DNA of 64,000 nucleotides. Origin: Streptomyces erythrochromogenes (lineage in GTDB: Bacteria; Actinomycetota; Actinomycetes; Streptomycetales; Streptomycetaceae). Positions 8,291 through 17,054 of this stretch are shown piece after piece (within the stretch, counting starts at the first letter, position 1; the number at the start of each line of letters is the position of its first letter). The notes under the pieces are model-generated. The model ran no database searches and was not told the DNA's origin. It saw nothing but the letters and a program-made list of their open reading frames with translations. Where the stretch lies: NCBI RefSeq assembly GCF_036170895.1, contig NZ_CP108036.1, positions 8,343,501 through 8,407,500 of the forward strand, in the 5' to 3' direction. The translations under genes and the position numbers were made by a program.

Positions 8291-8530
8291 TCACAGGCCC
8301 AGGGCGATGGCCATGCGGGTCATCTCGGCGGTGCTGTTGACGTTCAGCTTGGCCCGGATGCGGCGCAGGTAGGCGTCGACGGTGTGCTTGGACAGTCCCA
8401 TGTGGCGGGCTGTCTGGAGGTAGGTGCGTCCGGCGGCGATGTGCCGCAGTGCCTCCTGCTCGCGCGGGGCCAGCTCAGGCGCGGGGGCGGCGGTGGCTGC
8501 GGTGTGCGGCGTGGTGAGTGTGGGAGTCAT
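8291..8530 (-). CDS. Small LuxR-type helix-turn-helix regulator (79 aa)
   Basis: After about 20 Thr/Pro/Ala-rich residues, the protein is a single LuxR/GerE DNA-binding domain: LAPREQEALRHIAAG, then LSKHTVDAYLRRIRAKLNV, ending MAIALGL. No receiver or ligand domain is present, so it is a stand-alone HTH protein like other short Streptomyces LuxR proteins. Its upstream region carries a strong palindrome and an 89-base element nearly identical to one upstream of the secreted protein gene at 45397. The two genes are probably controlled by the same unknown factor. Confidence 0.85.
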   Translation of the reverse strand: MTPTLTTPHTAATAAPAPELAPREQEALRHIAAGRTYLQTARHMGLSKHTVDAYLRRIRAKLNVNSTAEMTRMAIALGL

Positions 8531-8589
8531 CGGATTTCCTCCGCCGTATCGGCTCGGTCATCGCTGCTCGCGTCCTCGGAAGCAGGAGG

Positions 8590-8612
8590 GACATTCCGGC
8601 CGAATGTCCCTT
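8590..8612. promoter_or_regulatory. Palindrome GGGACATTC-N5-GAATGTCCC
   Basis: Perfect 9-bp inverted repeat in the 5' leader region of the small LuxR gene. It is a candidate operator or transcript hairpin. Its left part overlaps the conserved 89-base element. Confidence 0.6.
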
Positions 8613-8686
8613 TTGTTCTCTTGTTAAGAGCGTGGCCGTGGGACTTCATGAGGCTGTCCGGCGACTGTCACAGCCGTGTGACAGGC
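8598..8686 (-). promoter_or_regulatory. Conserved 89-nt upstream element, copy A
   Basis: By my count, 72 of 89 bases match, without gaps, the segment 45256-45344 upstream of another gene. It contains CTGTCAC-N6-GTGACAG (8665-8684), the block GGACAGC-TCATGAAGTCC, and TTAACAAGAGAACAAA. It is oriented toward the LuxR-type gene, with the palindrome about 135 bases before its ATG. Confidence 0.75.
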
Positions 8687-10291
8687 CCCCCGCCGCCCCC
8701 TTCCCCCGCCGCCCCCCTTCCCGTGCCGCCCCCTTTCCCCCGCACCCTCTTTTCCCGTGCCGTCCTCCTTGTCCCGCGGTGTCCGCGGTGCTTGCGGTGT
8801 GGGTGGGTGGCCGGTCCAGGTCGTCGAAGATCCGTTGGAAGGGCCGGCGCAGAGCCGTGGCGACCGGCCTGGCATCGGGGTGTACGTAGGCGGGAACATC
8901 CCCGCGCCGCGGCCGGGGCGGGGCGGGGTGCGGGCGGGGCGGGCGGTCCTTTACGGCGCGCGCGGTGGCGGCGGCCGGTTGCGGCGGGTGCGGGCTGGTG
9001 GCGGCGGGTGCGGGTGGGGTCGGCGGTGAGGTTGCCGCGTGGTGTGAACGTGGCAACCTCCCGGGCCGGTGTTGCCGGTTGCGGGGTTGGCCTGTCCGGT
9101 GGTGGCGGCACTGCCCGTCAGGGCGTGCGCGGTGGCGGGGTGGGTGGTGGTGCGGGGGATTGGGCCGCGGGGTGCGTTCGGTCGGGTGTGTGCGGTATCG
9201 GCGGGGGTGGTTTCGTTGTGGGGGCCTGTGTAGGCGGGGTTGTCCGTGGCCGGGTGTCCGTGGTGGCGGTGGTCGTGGCCGGTGCCTGCGGCAGCCGGGT
9301 ACGGCGGGTGCCCGGCCCGTCGTCGGGAGGCGCTGCGGGTCGGGTGGTCGCAGTGGCGGCGTCGGCGCGGTCGTCACTGCCGCCGGGGCCGTGGTCTCCT
9401 GCGGCCGGTTCGCGGGGTAGGCGTCGGGTGGGGTGAGGGCCGGTGGCGGGGGCGCGGGCGCCTGGATGTTCGCTGCCCGCCGGTCCTGTGGGCCGTTTCG
9501 GCCGGCGGGCGCGGCGCCGCCGCCGGGTCGGGGGTCGGGGGTGTGGCGGGTTGAGGGTCCGTGGTGGTGGCTGACCGTGCCCGCGACGACTTCCAGGGGC
9601 TTGTTCCGGTGAGGTTCGTGCAGTGGTCAGCGGGTCTCCGCGGCGTGCCCAGCTGGTGGCGTGATCGCCGCGGAGGTCCGGGGCTGGTCGGTGTCCGGCG
9701 GTGCAGCGGTCTGCCGGGCGGCCGGGTCCGTCATGGCGATCCGTGCCGCGGCCGGCTTTTCCACGCGCAGTACCTTCCCGTGCCCGGGCTGTCGGGGTTC
9801 ACGGGCCGGCGTGGTGTCTCGTCCCTGTGGCGCGCACAGTCCGCCGCCCGCCGGGACTCGCCGCCGGTACGGGGTACTCCCGCGGACGCGGACGCGGATA
9901 CGGCTGCGGCTGCGGCTGTGCAGGGTTCGTCCGTCCGGTCTTGTGCCCGGCGCCTGTCCGACGTTGCGGGTTGCTGCTTCGCGTGTGTGCTGTACACGCC
10001 GGCCCGGCTTGGCGCGAGCGGCCGGGGCGGGCCCGCCCCGGAACCCCGCCGGTGCGCGGGCGCCTGGGGGCGGGGTCCCTATGGGGGGCGGGGTTCCCAT
10101 GGGGCCGAGGGCGGCATGTCACACCGCGACCCCGACCCCCCGACCCCCCGACTTCGCGCCCCCCGACCCCCCGACTTCGCGCCCCCCGACCCCCCGACCC
10201 CCCCGACTTCGCGACCCCCCGACCCCGCGACTTCGCGACCCCGCAACCGCGCGAGCTTGCGTGCCCGCGTGTTTGCGGCTGGGGTTCCGTG
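8687..10291. other. 1.6-kb gene-free, strand-biased G-rich region
   Basis: The plus strand is strongly G-rich from about 8880 to 9560. Frames on both strands are long but low in complexity, without ribosome binding sites or recognisable folds. I find no gene to report. Confidence 0.5.
10126..10250. repeat. Low-complexity C-rich tandem repeats (CCCCGACCCCC / GACTTCGCG)
   Basis: Imperfect tandem units built from CCCCCCGAC and GACTTCGCG fill about 125 bases just past the 3' end of the next minus-strand gene. Confidence 0.8.
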
Positions 10292-10825
10292 TCAGGAGCT
10301 GGGGGTGGGGGTGGGGCTGGGGGTGTCGTACACGAGTTTGTAGGTCACGTCCTTGGGGACGGGGGCCGGCGCGGTGTCGGTGTACAGGAGCCGGATCGTG
10401 GCGAACCGCTGGGTGCCGGGGCGGTCGGGCCAGGGCTGCGGGTCGCTGAGGGTCACGGTCACCGGGTAGGGGCGGAAGCGGCCTGCTGCGCAGTAGGGGC
10501 GGCAGTCGTTGACCATGTCGGTGCCGGTGGCTGTTGCGGTCTTGGGTCCCCAGGTGTTCCAGCGCAGGTCGACGAGCCGGTTGTTGCCGTCGCCGCAGGC
10601 CAGCAGGTACTCGTCGGGGCGTACCTGGCCCTTGGAGAAGCAGTCGACCACCACCGGGTCGGGTGCGGGCGCGGGTGCGGGGTGGGATGCGGAGGCCGGT
10701 ACGGCGGCGGCCACGAGGGCTGCTGCGGCGCTCAGCAGGATCCCGGTCCGGGTCCGGGTCCGGGTCCGGGTGCGGGTGTGGGCCTGCGGTCCGCGGGGGT
10801 TGCGGCCGTCTCCTGAAGCGTCCAC
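10292..10825 (-). CDS. Secreted protein of unknown function (177 aa)
   Basis: GTG 10825 follows GAGGAGG with a 4-base gap. ATGs at 10870 and 10903 are in-frame alternatives. The N-terminus has an Arg/Thr tandem stretch (TRTRTRTRTRT, from a CGGGTC repeat), then a hydrophobic signal ending near PASASHP. The mature part has cysteines in VDCFSKG, LACGDG and NDCRPYC, with the beta-rich block NNRLVDLRWNTWGP. The family is unrecognised. The C-terminus is Pro/Thr/Ser-rich. It was placed on this strand because of the signal peptide and cysteine pattern. Confidence 0.7.
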   Translation of the reverse strand: MDASGDGRNPRGPQAHTRTRTRTRTRTGILLSAAAALVAAAVPASASHPAPAPAPDPVVVDCFSKGQVRPDEYLLACGDGNNRLVDLRWNTWGPKTATATGTDMVNDCRPYCAAGRFRPYPVTVTLSDPQPWPDRPGTQRFATIRLLYTDTAPAPVPKDVTYKLVYDTPSPTPTPSS

Positions 10826-11012
10826 GAGACCTCCTCGCCCATCCGTCGCGCCCGGCGGCGCTGCGGCCATGCCCAGCTTCTCCGATTCGGGCGCACCCCG
10901 CACCCGCTGGCAGCGTCCCGCACCCCGCAGTCGTGCCTGACCTGCGAATATGCGACGCCTGCCGGCCCGGGCCGGCGGTTCGGGCCGCCGGTGTCCGGGC
11001 TGTTGCGGTGGT

Positions 11013-11075
11013 TGGGCTGCTCCGGTTCGGGTTGCCGGGTGTCGGGCTGCTCCGGTTCGGGTTGCCGGGTGTCGG
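11013..11075. repeat. 30-bp tandem repeat, two copies
   Basis: The unit beginning GGGCTGCTCCGGTTCGGG is repeated directly between two minus-strand genes, followed by a partial third. Confidence 0.75.
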
Positions 11076-11101
11076 GTTGCCGGGGGTGGGGTTGTTCGGG
11101 G

Positions 11102-11902
11102 TCAGGTGATGCCGATGGTGTAGGCGGCGTGGTAGCCGTTGCCGTCGGGGGTGAGGGCCAGGGTCATGGTTTCTCCTGCGGCCCGGTAGCGGCTGTCGCG
11201 CCGGTTGGGGTGTGCGGGTGCGGTGCGGCGGGCGTAGGGCTGGCGTGTGTAGACCTGGGTCAGGAGGTCCTCGGGGAAGAAGAACTGCGAGGTCGTCTCG
11301 GTGCGGGTGTCGGGGCGGACCTTGAAGTGGATGTGCGGGGCCAGTCCGGCGTACCAGCCGGGCACGATCGTGTGGAACACGCAGCGTCCGGTGCGGTCGG
11401 TGATCTGGGTGCCGCGCAGGAAGGTGTCCTTGCCGGTGGAGTAGTCGCCGTCGGCGTCGGCGTGCCACACCTCGACGCCGGCGGCCGCGAGCGGCCGGCA
11501 GCCGTCGGGGACCCGTACCACCGTCAGGTCCAGTCGCAGCGGTACCCCGCCGCGGCCCTGGGTGATGTCGGAGCGGACCAGGTCCAGATCCAGGTAGTAC
11601 GGTCCCGCGCCCGCCCCGACGGCGAGGACGCAGGCCGGGGCCGCGGCCCTCGACGCTCCCGACGGGGTCGGTGAGGGGGGCCGGGGCGGGGAGGCGGACG
11701 GCACTCCCGCCGCACCCCGCGTCCCGGCCGGGGCGGCGCACGCCGCGCTCAGGACGGCGGCGGCCCCGGCCGAGCCGGCGGCCAGCAGCAGGGCACGACG
11801 GCTGGTCGGCGAGGAGACCGCACCGCCGCCGCCGGAGCGGGCCTCGGTGCCGCTGCCGCTGCCGCTGCCCGTGCTGGTGCTGGTGTCGTTGTTCTCGGCC
11901 AT
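11102..11902 (-). CDS. Exported intradiol ring-cleavage dioxygenase-like protein
   Basis: The product is 266 residues. After a Ser/Gly-rich start come SRRALLLAAGSAGAAAVL and LSAAC, which could be a Tat-like signal with a lipobox. The rest matches the protocatechuate/catechol dioxygenase fold. The block GWYAGLAPHIHFKV supplies a Tyr and the HxH pair that bind non-haem iron in that family, and VWHADADGDYS is the usual upstream strand. The known family cleaves catechols between the hydroxyls. Secreted members are found in actinomycetes and may act on aromatic plant material. The substrate is not shown here and no catabolic genes are adjacent. Confidence 0.8.
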   Translation of the reverse strand: MAENNDTSTSTGSGSGSGTEARSGGGGAVSSPTSRRALLLAAGSAGAAAVLSAACAAPAGTRGAAGVPSASPPRPPSPTPSGASRAAAPACVLAVGAGAGPYYLDLDLVRSDITQGRGGVPLRLDLTVVRVPDGCRPLAAAGVEVWHADADGDYSTGKDTFLRGTQITDRTGRCVFHTIVPGWYAGLAPHIHFKVRPDTRTETTSQFFFPEDLLTQVYTRQPYARRTAPAHPNRRDSRYRAAGETMTLALTPDGNGYHAAYTIGIT

Positions 11903-12053
11903 GCGAACCCCTCACACGCCCCGGATGCCGCCTGCGCGCGGGGCGGACGGCTGGACCCGCGCCCCACCGTGCCGGACGCCGCCCTCCCTGCCCGGCACCG
12001 ACACACCCCCGTCCACCCACCGGCTCCCCACCCCACCCCGCCCCCTGCCCTTG

Positions 12054-12693
12054 TCATGCCGACCCGGAGGCGGGGCGGGGCGTCGCGGCCGGCCGGCCGG
12101 CCGGTTGGTTGAGGTGGTCGGCGAGGAGTTCGGCGAAGGCCTGCGGGGTCAGGACCGTGACGCCGAGTTCCGCCGCTTCGGCGGCCTTCGAGTTCGGTTT
12201 GGCGTTCGCCGCCGGTGTGCAGAGCGGTTGGCTGGTCTGGGAGTTGACGCTGCTTCCCGCCTTCCCGCCTTCCCGTCGGCGGGCCCGTTCGATCGGTGCG
12301 TTCGTCTGCGTACGCCCCGGTTCCTCCGGCGGGCCGTTCATCCTGCCGCTCACCACGAGCGTCCGGCCCGCCGACGGCCCCTCTCATCGACGCCGGCCGC
12401 CCGCTGCTGCGGCTCGCTCAGGTTCCCCCGGCCGTGGCCGGGGTGTCGATGACCGGGGCGGGCAGTGCGAGCCGCTCGGCGATGACCGGCGCCTTCTCCC
12501 CGCCGGTCCCCTCGACCTCGCGCATCGCTGCCGCGTCCGCCGCCCGCACCGCCGTCATCGTCCGCACATGCGCGGCGGTACGAGGGGACATGCTGCGCCA
12601 GGTCCCGAGCATGCCCGGCGCGCACAGCACCCGGCTGAGCGGCCGGGCCCCGGCTGCCGCGCCGAAGACGTTGTCGAGGCTGAGGCGGCGGCG
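12054..12693 (-). pseudogene. C-terminal remnant of an NAD-dependent DNA ligase (ligA-like)
   Basis: Two collinear pieces in different frames rebuild the ligase C-terminus. Minus strand 12678-12418 encodes the helix-hairpin-helix region (DNVFGAAAGARPLSRVL, MSPRTAAHVRTM, VRAADAAAMREVEG). Minus strand 12356-12054 encodes a BRCT domain (VVSGRMNGP, GGKAGSSVNSQTS, NSKAAEAAELGVTVLTPQAFAELL). They are separated by a stop and frame change. The adenylation and OB domains are absent. A short BRCT protein starting at GTG 12356 could still be translated. This is a decayed paralogue rather than the housekeeping ligase. Confidence 0.75.
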
Positions 12694-13091
12694 GGTGGGT
12701 GCGGTGTCACCGGCCGGCGCGGCCCTGTTCGCGGCCTGTCCGGTGGGGGAGTCGGGGGCGGCCCGGCCGGGTGCTCCGCCTCCCGGGCCGGCGCCGAACG
12801 GCGCAGCAGGTCGTGGGAGGCGTCGTGGTCCGGCGGGCTGTTGCCGCCGCCGTAGTGCCCGCCGGAGGCGTGCGCTGCAGCCGCCCCGGGGCCGCGGGTG
12901 TACCCGGCACGGCCGGGCAAGGCTGGAGCGCGCCTTGTCGGCGTGCGGGACCGTCCTGGCGGCGAGGCCTCTCCCGGGGCACTGGCAACGCCCCGCCGGG
13001 CACGCCCGGCGGCCCCCTCCGGTGTCCGTGGACGAAAGCCGGAAGGGGCCGCCGGTGGGCCTCGCGGGTGCGGGTGTTACCTCGCGGGTGT
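12694..13091. other. Intergenic region without recognised gene
   Basis: A minus-strand frame here contains a short plausible stretch (GHYGGGNSPPDHDASHDLLRR) but no start, signal or known domain. I see no supportable gene. Confidence 0.35.
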
Positions 13092-13637
13092 TTACCAGGA
13101 GCGGTTGAACTTCACGTGGCCGCCGTTGCGCTCGTACCAGCCGACGAAGCCCCAGTTGATCCAGCCGCCGTCGCCCTGGTTGGTGAACTGCCCGGACTCG
13201 AACACCCACAGGCCGTAGTGGATGTTGCCCCACTGGACGTTGGCGTAGACGCGGGTGCCCTGGAACTGGTCGTTGTAGTTCTGGCTGAGGTTGAACAGCA
13301 TGACGTTGTGCCGGCTGCCGGCGGCCTTGAACGCCTTGTCGATGGCTTCCTGCACGAAGGTGCCGCGGTCGTCGGTCTTGATGCCGCGCAGGGCGTCGGC
13401 GATGGCCTTGCCGCTGCCGAGCTGGTCCATGGAGACGTTGACGCTCACGCTCTTGTCGGCGGCGGCCGCGGCGTCGGGTTCGGACGCGGCGGGGGAGGAG
13501 ACGGCCGGGGAGGCGGGAGCGGAGACGGCGGCGGGGGCCGGGGCGGGCTGCCCGGCGGCCTGGGCCGGGAGCGCGGCCGCCCCGGTCAGGGTGAGCGCGG
13601 TCAGGGCGATCGTGGCGAGCGTGGTGTTGCGGCGCAT
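13092..13637 (-). CDS. Secreted 'stress protein'-like, paralogue 1
   Basis: The product is 181 residues. It has a Sec signal (MRRNTTLATIALTALTLTG..ALPAQA), an Ala/Pro linker to about residue 55, then a domain of about 120 residues ending in the conserved block WVFESGQFTNQGDGGWINWGFVGWYERNGG and FNRSW at the extreme C-terminus. The same block and the RSW ending occur in the adjacent paralogue. Streptomyces proteins with this ending are often named 'stress protein', but I know no tested function. The domain is rich in Trp, Asn and Gly, suggesting a surface or carbohydrate-facing beta fold. Tandem duplication is evident. Confidence 0.8.
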   Translation of the reverse strand: MRRNTTLATIALTALTLTGAAALPAQAAGQPAPAPAAVSAPASPAVSSPAASEPDAAAAADKSVSVNVSMDQLGSGKAIADALRGIKTDDRGTFVQEAIDKAFKAAGSRHNVMLFNLSQNYNDQFQGTRVYANVQWGNIHYGLWVFESGQFTNQGDGGWINWGFVGWYERNGGHVKFNRSW

Positions 13638-13868
13638 GGCGATGAAGTCCTGTTCTACGGGGACGTGGATGGGGACAGGGGTGGGAACGGGGACGGGGCG
13701 GGGTGGGGACGGGCTCGGGGGAGTGGCGCAGGGGGCAGGGGGGGCAGAGACCGCGGCAGCGAGCAGCGAGCAGCGAGCAGCGAGCGGCGAGCGGGGGCCG
13801 CGGCCGGGGCCGAGAGCGGGCCGGAGCGGGAGCGGGGCCGGGTCGGGAGCGGGGCCGGGGGTGGCGGA

Positions 13869-14393
13869 TTACCAGGAGCGGCGGAAGTTCACGTGGCCGC
13901 CGTCGCGGTCGAACCAGCCGCGGAAGGCCCAGTTGATCCAGCCGCCGTCGCCGTGGTTGGTGAACTGGCCCGACTCGAAGACCAGTACCCGGTAGGTGCC
14001 GTGGATGCCGCTGACCTTGGCGTCGTAGACCACGCCGTGCAGGTTGGGGGTGTAGTGGTTGGCATTGTTGATGACCATCACGTTGTAGCGCTGGCCGGAC
14101 TCGTAGAAGGCCCCCTCCATCAGGGACTTCACGTAGCCGGAGCGGTTCTGCTTGCGCTCGATGGCCTCGGTGACGATGTTGAAGATCTTCTGGGTGATGT
14201 CGAGGACCGCGGAGGCGACGTCGACCCTCCCCGCGAGGGCGCCCGCCTCGCCCGGGGCGACGCCCGAGGCGGCGGCCGGGGCGGCCGGGGCGGGCGCCGG
14301 GGCGGCGTAGGAGGCGGCGGAGGGCAGCAGGACCCCCGCGGCGGCGACCGAGCTGACGATCATGACGGCGACACGCTTGCGGCTGATACGCAT
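13869..14393 (-). CDS. Secreted 'stress protein'-like, paralogue 2
   Basis: The product is 174 residues. ATG 14393 follows GAGGAG with 8-base spacing. The signal is MRISRKRVAVMIVSSVAAAGVL to about ASYAAP, followed by an Ala/Pro linker. The mature domain has an amphipathic helix (VLDITQKIFNIVTEAIERK) and ends with VFESGQFTNHGDGGWINWAFRGWFDRDGG and FRRSW, nearly identical to the paralogue 231 bases downstream. The middle segments differ more than the C-terminal 40 residues, so the tail is probably the functional part. No cysteines are visible. The two may form a mixed complex, which is inference. Confidence 0.8.
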   Translation of the reverse strand: MRISRKRVAVMIVSSVAAAGVLLPSAASYAAPAPAPAAPAAASGVAPGEAGALAGRVDVASAVLDITQKIFNIVTEAIERKQNRSGYVKSLMEGAFYESGQRYNVMVINNANHYTPNLHGVVYDAKVSGIHGTYRVLVFESGQFTNHGDGGWINWAFRGWFDRDGGHVNFRRSW

Positions 14394-14994
14394 ATCTTTT
14401 CTCCTCAAAGGGATGTAGCGGACATTCGGTGGTCGTGAGGGGCCGGCGGGCCGCCAGAGGCCGCGCGCAGGCCCGGAGTGGCCGGAGTGGGCCCGAAGTG
14501 GGCTCGGAGTGGGCTGTGGGCGGTCCGGGAGCGGGCCGTGAGGCGAATGCCGGACTGTGAATGCTGTGCCACCGGAACAGGATTTCCGGGGCGTGCGGCC
14601 GGCGCTGCCGGCCCATGGCCGGAAAGGAAAGGATCGGGCCTATTTCAGGCCGAACCCATTCGGCCGACTCCTCTCCCGCCCCGGATTGCTGATTTACTGA
14701 AAGCGCTCTCGGCCATCGGGGGCGGGGAAGGGTTTTTCCGTCACCAGGAAGTGGTGAGATGGGCGGCCGCGTCGTTGTGCGGCGCGCTCCCGCCGCCGGT
14801 GCGGCGGGGGGCCCGCGAGGGGGAGGGGTCGGTGATCCGCCGGTGCAGCAGGACGGCCAGGCATCCGGCGCAGAGCAGCGAGAGGGCCTGCCACCAGGGA
14901 AGACCGGCTTCCCTGCGGCCTGGAGGGGGGTTCGGCATCGGGTTCTTCCAGTGACTTTCGCGCGAGGGTGGAACCTGGTGGCGCCCGATCGGCT
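14394..14994. other. Intergenic region without recognised gene
   Basis: No frame resembles a family. The stretch 14620-14720 is less GC-rich than its surroundings and may hold the promoter of the stress-protein pair. Confidence 0.4.
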
Positions 14995-15180
14995 CTAGAG
15001 GGCCGGAGGGCAGTGGCTTGCGGGGTTGGTCCACTCGGTGTCCCCCGGACGGCCGTCGCACGGGGCGGCGGTCCGTGCGGAAGCCGGACCGGATCCGAAG
15101 TCCGGCGCCCCGCCGGAAACGATGCTGCCCGCAATACCCACGGCCAGCGCCGCCGTGCAAAGGAACCGAGTGAACTTCAT
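14995..15180 (-). CDS. Small secreted peptide with two cysteines (61 aa)
   Basis: ATG 15180 follows AGGAG with good spacing. A signal peptide (MKFTRFLCTAALAVGIAGSIVSGG) is followed by about 37 residues containing APCDGRPGDTEWTNPASHCPPAL; the two cysteines could form a single disulphide. The C-terminal TEW motif near a Pro resembles the end of another small secreted product at 55945-56136. It is divergent from the two-HTH regulator at 15326, separated by 145 bases, so the regulator may control it. Function unknown. A secreted signal or a small envelope peptide are both possible. Confidence 0.7.
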   Translation of the reverse strand: MKFTRFLCTAALAVGIAGSIVSGGAPDFGSGPASARTAAPCDGRPGDTEWTNPASHCPPAL

Positions 15181-15325
15181 GCTGTTCTCCTGAGAAAGTG
15201 AATTCCGATCTGATTCCTGCCGGGTCTTTCTTTCCGGTGACTCAAGAATCTCCGGCCCGGAACTCGGGGTCCAGCGGGCACGGGCCTCAGCAAGGTGCGT
15301 GGCACGAAAGGGAGGGGTGCAAAAA

Positions 15326-16780
15326 ATGGACAGAACCATAAATACCGGGGCATCTGCAGAGGTGCCGGGAGCGTTACCGCCCCCGCCGACCCCCGACCCG
15401 GCTGCGGCCCCCTACTCGGATCCGTACCCCGACCCCGACCCGGCCCCGGCTGCGGTCCCGGCCCCGGACCCGAACGCGGCTGCGGTCGCGGACCCGCACC
15501 CCGACCCGGCTGCGGTCCCATACCCCGACCCGGCTACGGCTGCGGCTCCGCACCCGGACCCAGCTCCGGCCCCGACTGCGGTCCCCGACCCGGCCCCCGC
15601 CCCGGCTGCGCCCCCGTACTCGAATGCGGCTTCAGCCCCGGACCCCGCTGCGGACCCGGCGTACCCCGACCCGGCCCAGGCCAAGGCTGCGGCTGCGTAC
15701 CCGGACCCCGCTCCGGCCCCGGCGTACCCCGACCCGGCCCCCGACCCGGCCCCGGCCCCGGCGGACACCGCGGAGCTCGGCCCGACGGCGATCAGGCTCT
15801 ACACCCGCCTGCTGGAGGGCGGCCCCCAGCCGACCACCGCCCTGGCCGCCGCACTCGGCCTCGCCGAGGAACACACCGAGCGCGCCGCCGCCGAACTGGT
15901 CCGCCACCGCCTCCTGGCCCGCGACCCCGACGGCACACGCGCCCGGTGGCGGGCCGTCAGCCCCTACACCGCCGCCGCCGAACTGGTGGGGCCGGAGGAG
16001 AACCGGCTGCGCCGCCGCCTGGAGACCCTGGAACGCACCCGCGCCCGGCTCAGCTCGCTGATCCCCCTGTACGAGGAGACCTACCGCCGCGGCGCCGACT
16101 CCGGCGCCGTCGAGGTGGTCGAGTCCCGCGACCGCGTCATGCTCCTCATCGCCGACACCGCGGCCCGCTGCACCGAGGAGGTCCTCACCGTCCAGCCCGG
16201 CGGCGGCCGCCCGCCCGGCTACCTGGAGCGCGCGCTTCCGCGGGACCTGGAGATGCTCGGCCGCGGAGTGCGCCTGCACACCCTCTACCAGCACACCGCC
16301 CGCTACAGCCCGGGCACCCAGGAGTACGTACAGGCCGTCAGCGCCGCCGGCGCCGAGGTCCGCACCCTGGGCGAACTCTTCGGCAAGATGCTGGTCTTCG
16401 ACCGCGCCACGGCTTTCCTCCCGGTATGGGACAACCCCGACGCGGCCGTCGTACTGCGCGAACCCTCCGCCGTCGCCTTCCTGTGCTCGGTCTTCGCCAA
16501 CGCCTGGAGCCTGGCCGAGCCCTTCTCCGCCTCCTACACCGCGACCACCTCGGCCCAGCTCCAGGACACGATCGCCGGCCGGCTCGCCGGCGGCGCCAAG
16601 GACGAGCTCATCGCCCGCCGGCTCGGCATGTCCCTGCGGACCTGCCGGCGCCACATCGCCGAGCTGATGGACGAACTGGGCGCCGAGAGCCGCTTCCAGG
16701 CCGGATACCTCCTCGCCCTGCGCTCGGCGTCCGCCGCCCCGCCCGCCGAGGACCCCCACCGCGCCACGACCGCCCCCTGA
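15326..16780 (+). CDS. Two-HTH transcriptional regulator with Pro/Ala/Asp-rich N-terminal extension
   Basis: The product is 484 residues. ATG 15326 follows GGGAGGGG. Residues about 15-150 are a low-complexity tail of Pro-Asp-Pro-Ala units encoded by tandem GACCCGGC-like repeats. Then follow a TrmB-like winged helix (about 155-200, LLEGGPQPTTALAAALGL), a coiled region, a central sensor-like domain, and a LuxR-type HTH at the end (LIARRLGMSLRTCRRHIAELMDELGA). Streptomyces TrmB/LuxR regulators share the last three parts; the long N-terminal repeat is unusual. It is divergent from a small secreted peptide gene. Ligand and targets are unknown. Confidence 0.8.
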   Translation: MDRTINTGASAEVPGALPPPPTPDPAAAPYSDPYPDPDPAPAAVPAPDPNAAAVADPHPDPAAVPYPDPATAAAPHPDPAPAPTAVPDPAPAPAAPPYSNAASAPDPAADPAYPDPAQAKAAAAYPDPAPAPAYPDPAPDPAPAPADTAELGPTAIRLYTRLLEGGPQPTTALAAALGLAEEHTERAAAELVRHRLLARDPDGTRARWRAVSPYTAAAELVGPEENRLRRRLETLERTRARLSSLIPLYEETYRRGADSGAVEVVESRDRVMLLIADTAARCTEEVLTVQPGGGRPPGYLERALPRDLEMLGRGVRLHTLYQHTARYSPGTQEYVQAVSAAGAEVRTLGELFGKMLVFDRATAFLPVWDNPDAAVVLREPSAVAFLCSVFANAWSLAEPFSASYTATTSAQLQDTIAGRLAGGAKDELIARRLGMSLRTCRRHIAELMDELGAESRFQAGYLLALRSASAAPPAEDPHRATTAP

Positions 16781-16785
16781 AACCC

Positions 16786-16830
16786 CGCCCCTGAAACCCC
16801 GCCCGAAACCCCGCTCTGAAACCCCTCGCG
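16786..16830. repeat. GAAACCCCGCCC short tandem repeat
   Basis: About four imperfect copies of TGAAACCCCGCCC follow the regulator stop, ahead of the sugar-binding gene. Confidence 0.7.
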
Positions 16831-17054
16831 CCACATCTCGAACACCCACCCACCCCCCACCCTTCAGGAGTTGATGCCACACCAGCAGCCGGACCCCCAC
16901 CGGCGGAGGAAACCCCTGACCGGACCAGGTGGGGCAACACCATGACAGCGTTGCCATCTCGTTAAGGATTCACTTCTTGACGGCAGCGGTGCGGGCACGT
17001 TGACTGCGTCCACCTCGGCCGTACACATACGGCCCCGTCAGGGAGGCTCACCTC

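Noticed and set aside
8648..8700. A short conserved peptide MRLSGDCHSRVTG matched by MKLSADCHRRVTG at 45294
   Set aside because: Both come from the shared 89-base element. Most base differences change the amino acid, so DNA-level conservation explains the similarity better than a protein.
9561..10343. Plus-strand frame of 260 residues
   Set aside because: Composition is low in complexity, ending in PDPPTPRLRAPRP repeats, and it overlaps the secreted protein gene on the other strand. No signal or domain.
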